The translations under genes were made by a program, and so were the position numbers. The notes under the pieces were generated by a model, which searched no databases, was not told the origin of the DNA, and saw only the letters and a program-made list of their open reading frames with translations. A stretch of 64,000 nt of DNA, taken from contig NZ_CP031124.1 of assembly GCF_003339525.1 (NCBI RefSeq), positions 1,054,001 through 1,118,000 of the forward strand. Direction: 5' to 3'. This DNA comes from Ephemeroptericola cinctiostellae (lineage in GTDB: Bacteria > Pseudomonadota > Gammaproteobacteria > Burkholderiales > Burkholderiaceae). How positions within the stretch are numbered: position 1 is the first letter of the stretch; every line of letters starts with the position of its first letter. Positions 63,515 through 64,000 of the stretch are shown here, piece after piece.

Positions 63515-64000
63515 ATGAAAAATTCAAAATTTCAAACCCTGATGATCACGATTTTTGGTTGGGCGATTGCTTTAATCGTGTTTTTCCCAATTTTCTGGAT
63601 GTTTTTAACCAGTTTCAAAACCGAAGAAATGGCAATTTCTTCACCGCCATTGCTCTTTTTCTCGCCAACATTGGATGGTTATCACGAGATCATGTCGCGT
63701 GTGAATTATATGCATCACATGGGTAATTCGATATTGATTGCTTTTGGTGCCACACTGTTGTCGATTCTGATTTCAGTGCCTGCAGCGTACTCAATGGCTC
63801 TGTATCCGACCCGCCGCACACAAGATATTTTGTTGTGGATGATGTCGACCAAAATGATGCCTTCAGTCAGTGTGTTGTTGCCGATTTATGTGGTGTTTCA
63901 AAAATTCAGTTGGTTGGACAATGCCGCTGCGATGATTGTGGTGTATACGCTGATGAATTTGCCGATCACTGTGTGGCTGATTTACTCGTACTTCAAAGAT
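63515..64000 (+). CDS. Polyol/sugar ABC transporter permease 2 (5' part)
   Basis: The first 162 codons of the second permease are in the window; the rest, including the EAA loop, is cut off at 64000. It begins MKNSKFQTLMITIFGWAIAL. MFLTSFKTEEMAISSPPLLF and NSILIAFGATLLSILISVPA are typical of MalG/SmoG-type permeases. TTAAGGAG lies upstream, 10 bases after the first permease gene. Confidence 0.93.
   Translation, partial: MKNSKFQTLMITIFGWAIALIVFFPIFWMFLTSFKTEEMAISSPPLLFFSPTLDGYHEIMSRVNYMHHMGNSILIAFGATLLSILISVPAAYSMALYPTRRTQDILLWMMSTKMMPSVSVLLPIYVVFQKFSWLDNAAAMIVVYTLMNLPITVWLIYSYFKD

Noticed and set aside
1..64000. CRISPR arrays, prophage or insertion sequences
   Set aside because: No regularly spaced direct repeats, transposase, integrase or phage structural genes were found in either strand.

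Overview
The window is a chromosomal segment of a betaproteobacterium, most likely of the order Burkholderiales, with moderate G+C by eye. The gene orders thrS-infC-rpmI-rplT-pheS-pheT-ihfA-merR and bamE-dapB divergent from fur support this, as do the cbb3 oxidase operon and protein sequences typical of the group. Nearly all of it is core genome. I see no rRNA, CRISPR array, insertion sequence, integrase or prophage gene.

Layout: 1-334 is the 3' end of ribD. 591-6320 encodes a cbb3-type cytochrome oxidase (ccoNOQP) and its assembly genes ccoG and ccoH. 6383-8915 holds ssb, pdxH and an acyl-CoA hydrolase. 8955-18064 is a translation cluster: thrS, infC, the L35 and L20 genes, pheS, pheT, ihfA and a MerR-family gene. 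18208-22552 carries a HAD phosphatase, a two-component system and a ZIP metal transporter. 22935-28162 holds etfBA, an acyl-CoA dehydrogenase and argH. 28536-29249 holds hupB and a Val-Asp-Val-Asp tRNA array. 29410-38525 covers envelope quality control and cell wall genes (PpiD-like, YbiT, LD-carboxypeptidase, lytic transglycosylase, L28/L33, glutaredoxin-like, DegP-like, a secreted TPR protein). 38594-44598 holds glpM, an EEP-family protein, btuF-exbD-exbB-tonB, dapB, bamE and fur. 44914-50662 holds tcdA, a MOSC protein, an AEC permease, and a chain of a DinB-like protein, two paralogous acetyltransferases and a DUF2459-like protein. 50982-56951 holds lolA, a DinG/YoaA helicase, a lipoprotein and tex. 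57560-60686 holds an isolated FkbM methyltransferase and a divergent MerR regulator/multicopper oxidase pair. 60954-64000 is the start of a polyol-type ABC transporter operon that runs off the window.

The most interesting unannotated signal lies upstream of thrS. A 22-codon leader peptide contains five consecutive Thr codons. It is followed by mutually exclusive antiterminator and terminator hairpins, and a good sigma-70 promoter lies upstream. Together these are the parts of a classical ribosome-mediated attenuator controlling threonyl-tRNA synthetase.

Other points worth a second look are an AUC start codon on infC, a structured leader before rpmI, and a roughly 400-base insertion between pheS and pheT with a possible 36-residue ORF. 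A PpiD homologue appears to lack its parvulin domain, and a DegP-like protein has Thr at the catalytic Ser position. A mer-like operator sits between the MerR gene and the multicopper oxidase, and a 9+9 palindromic operator precedes the polyol ABC operon. Several orphan palindromes are also listed.
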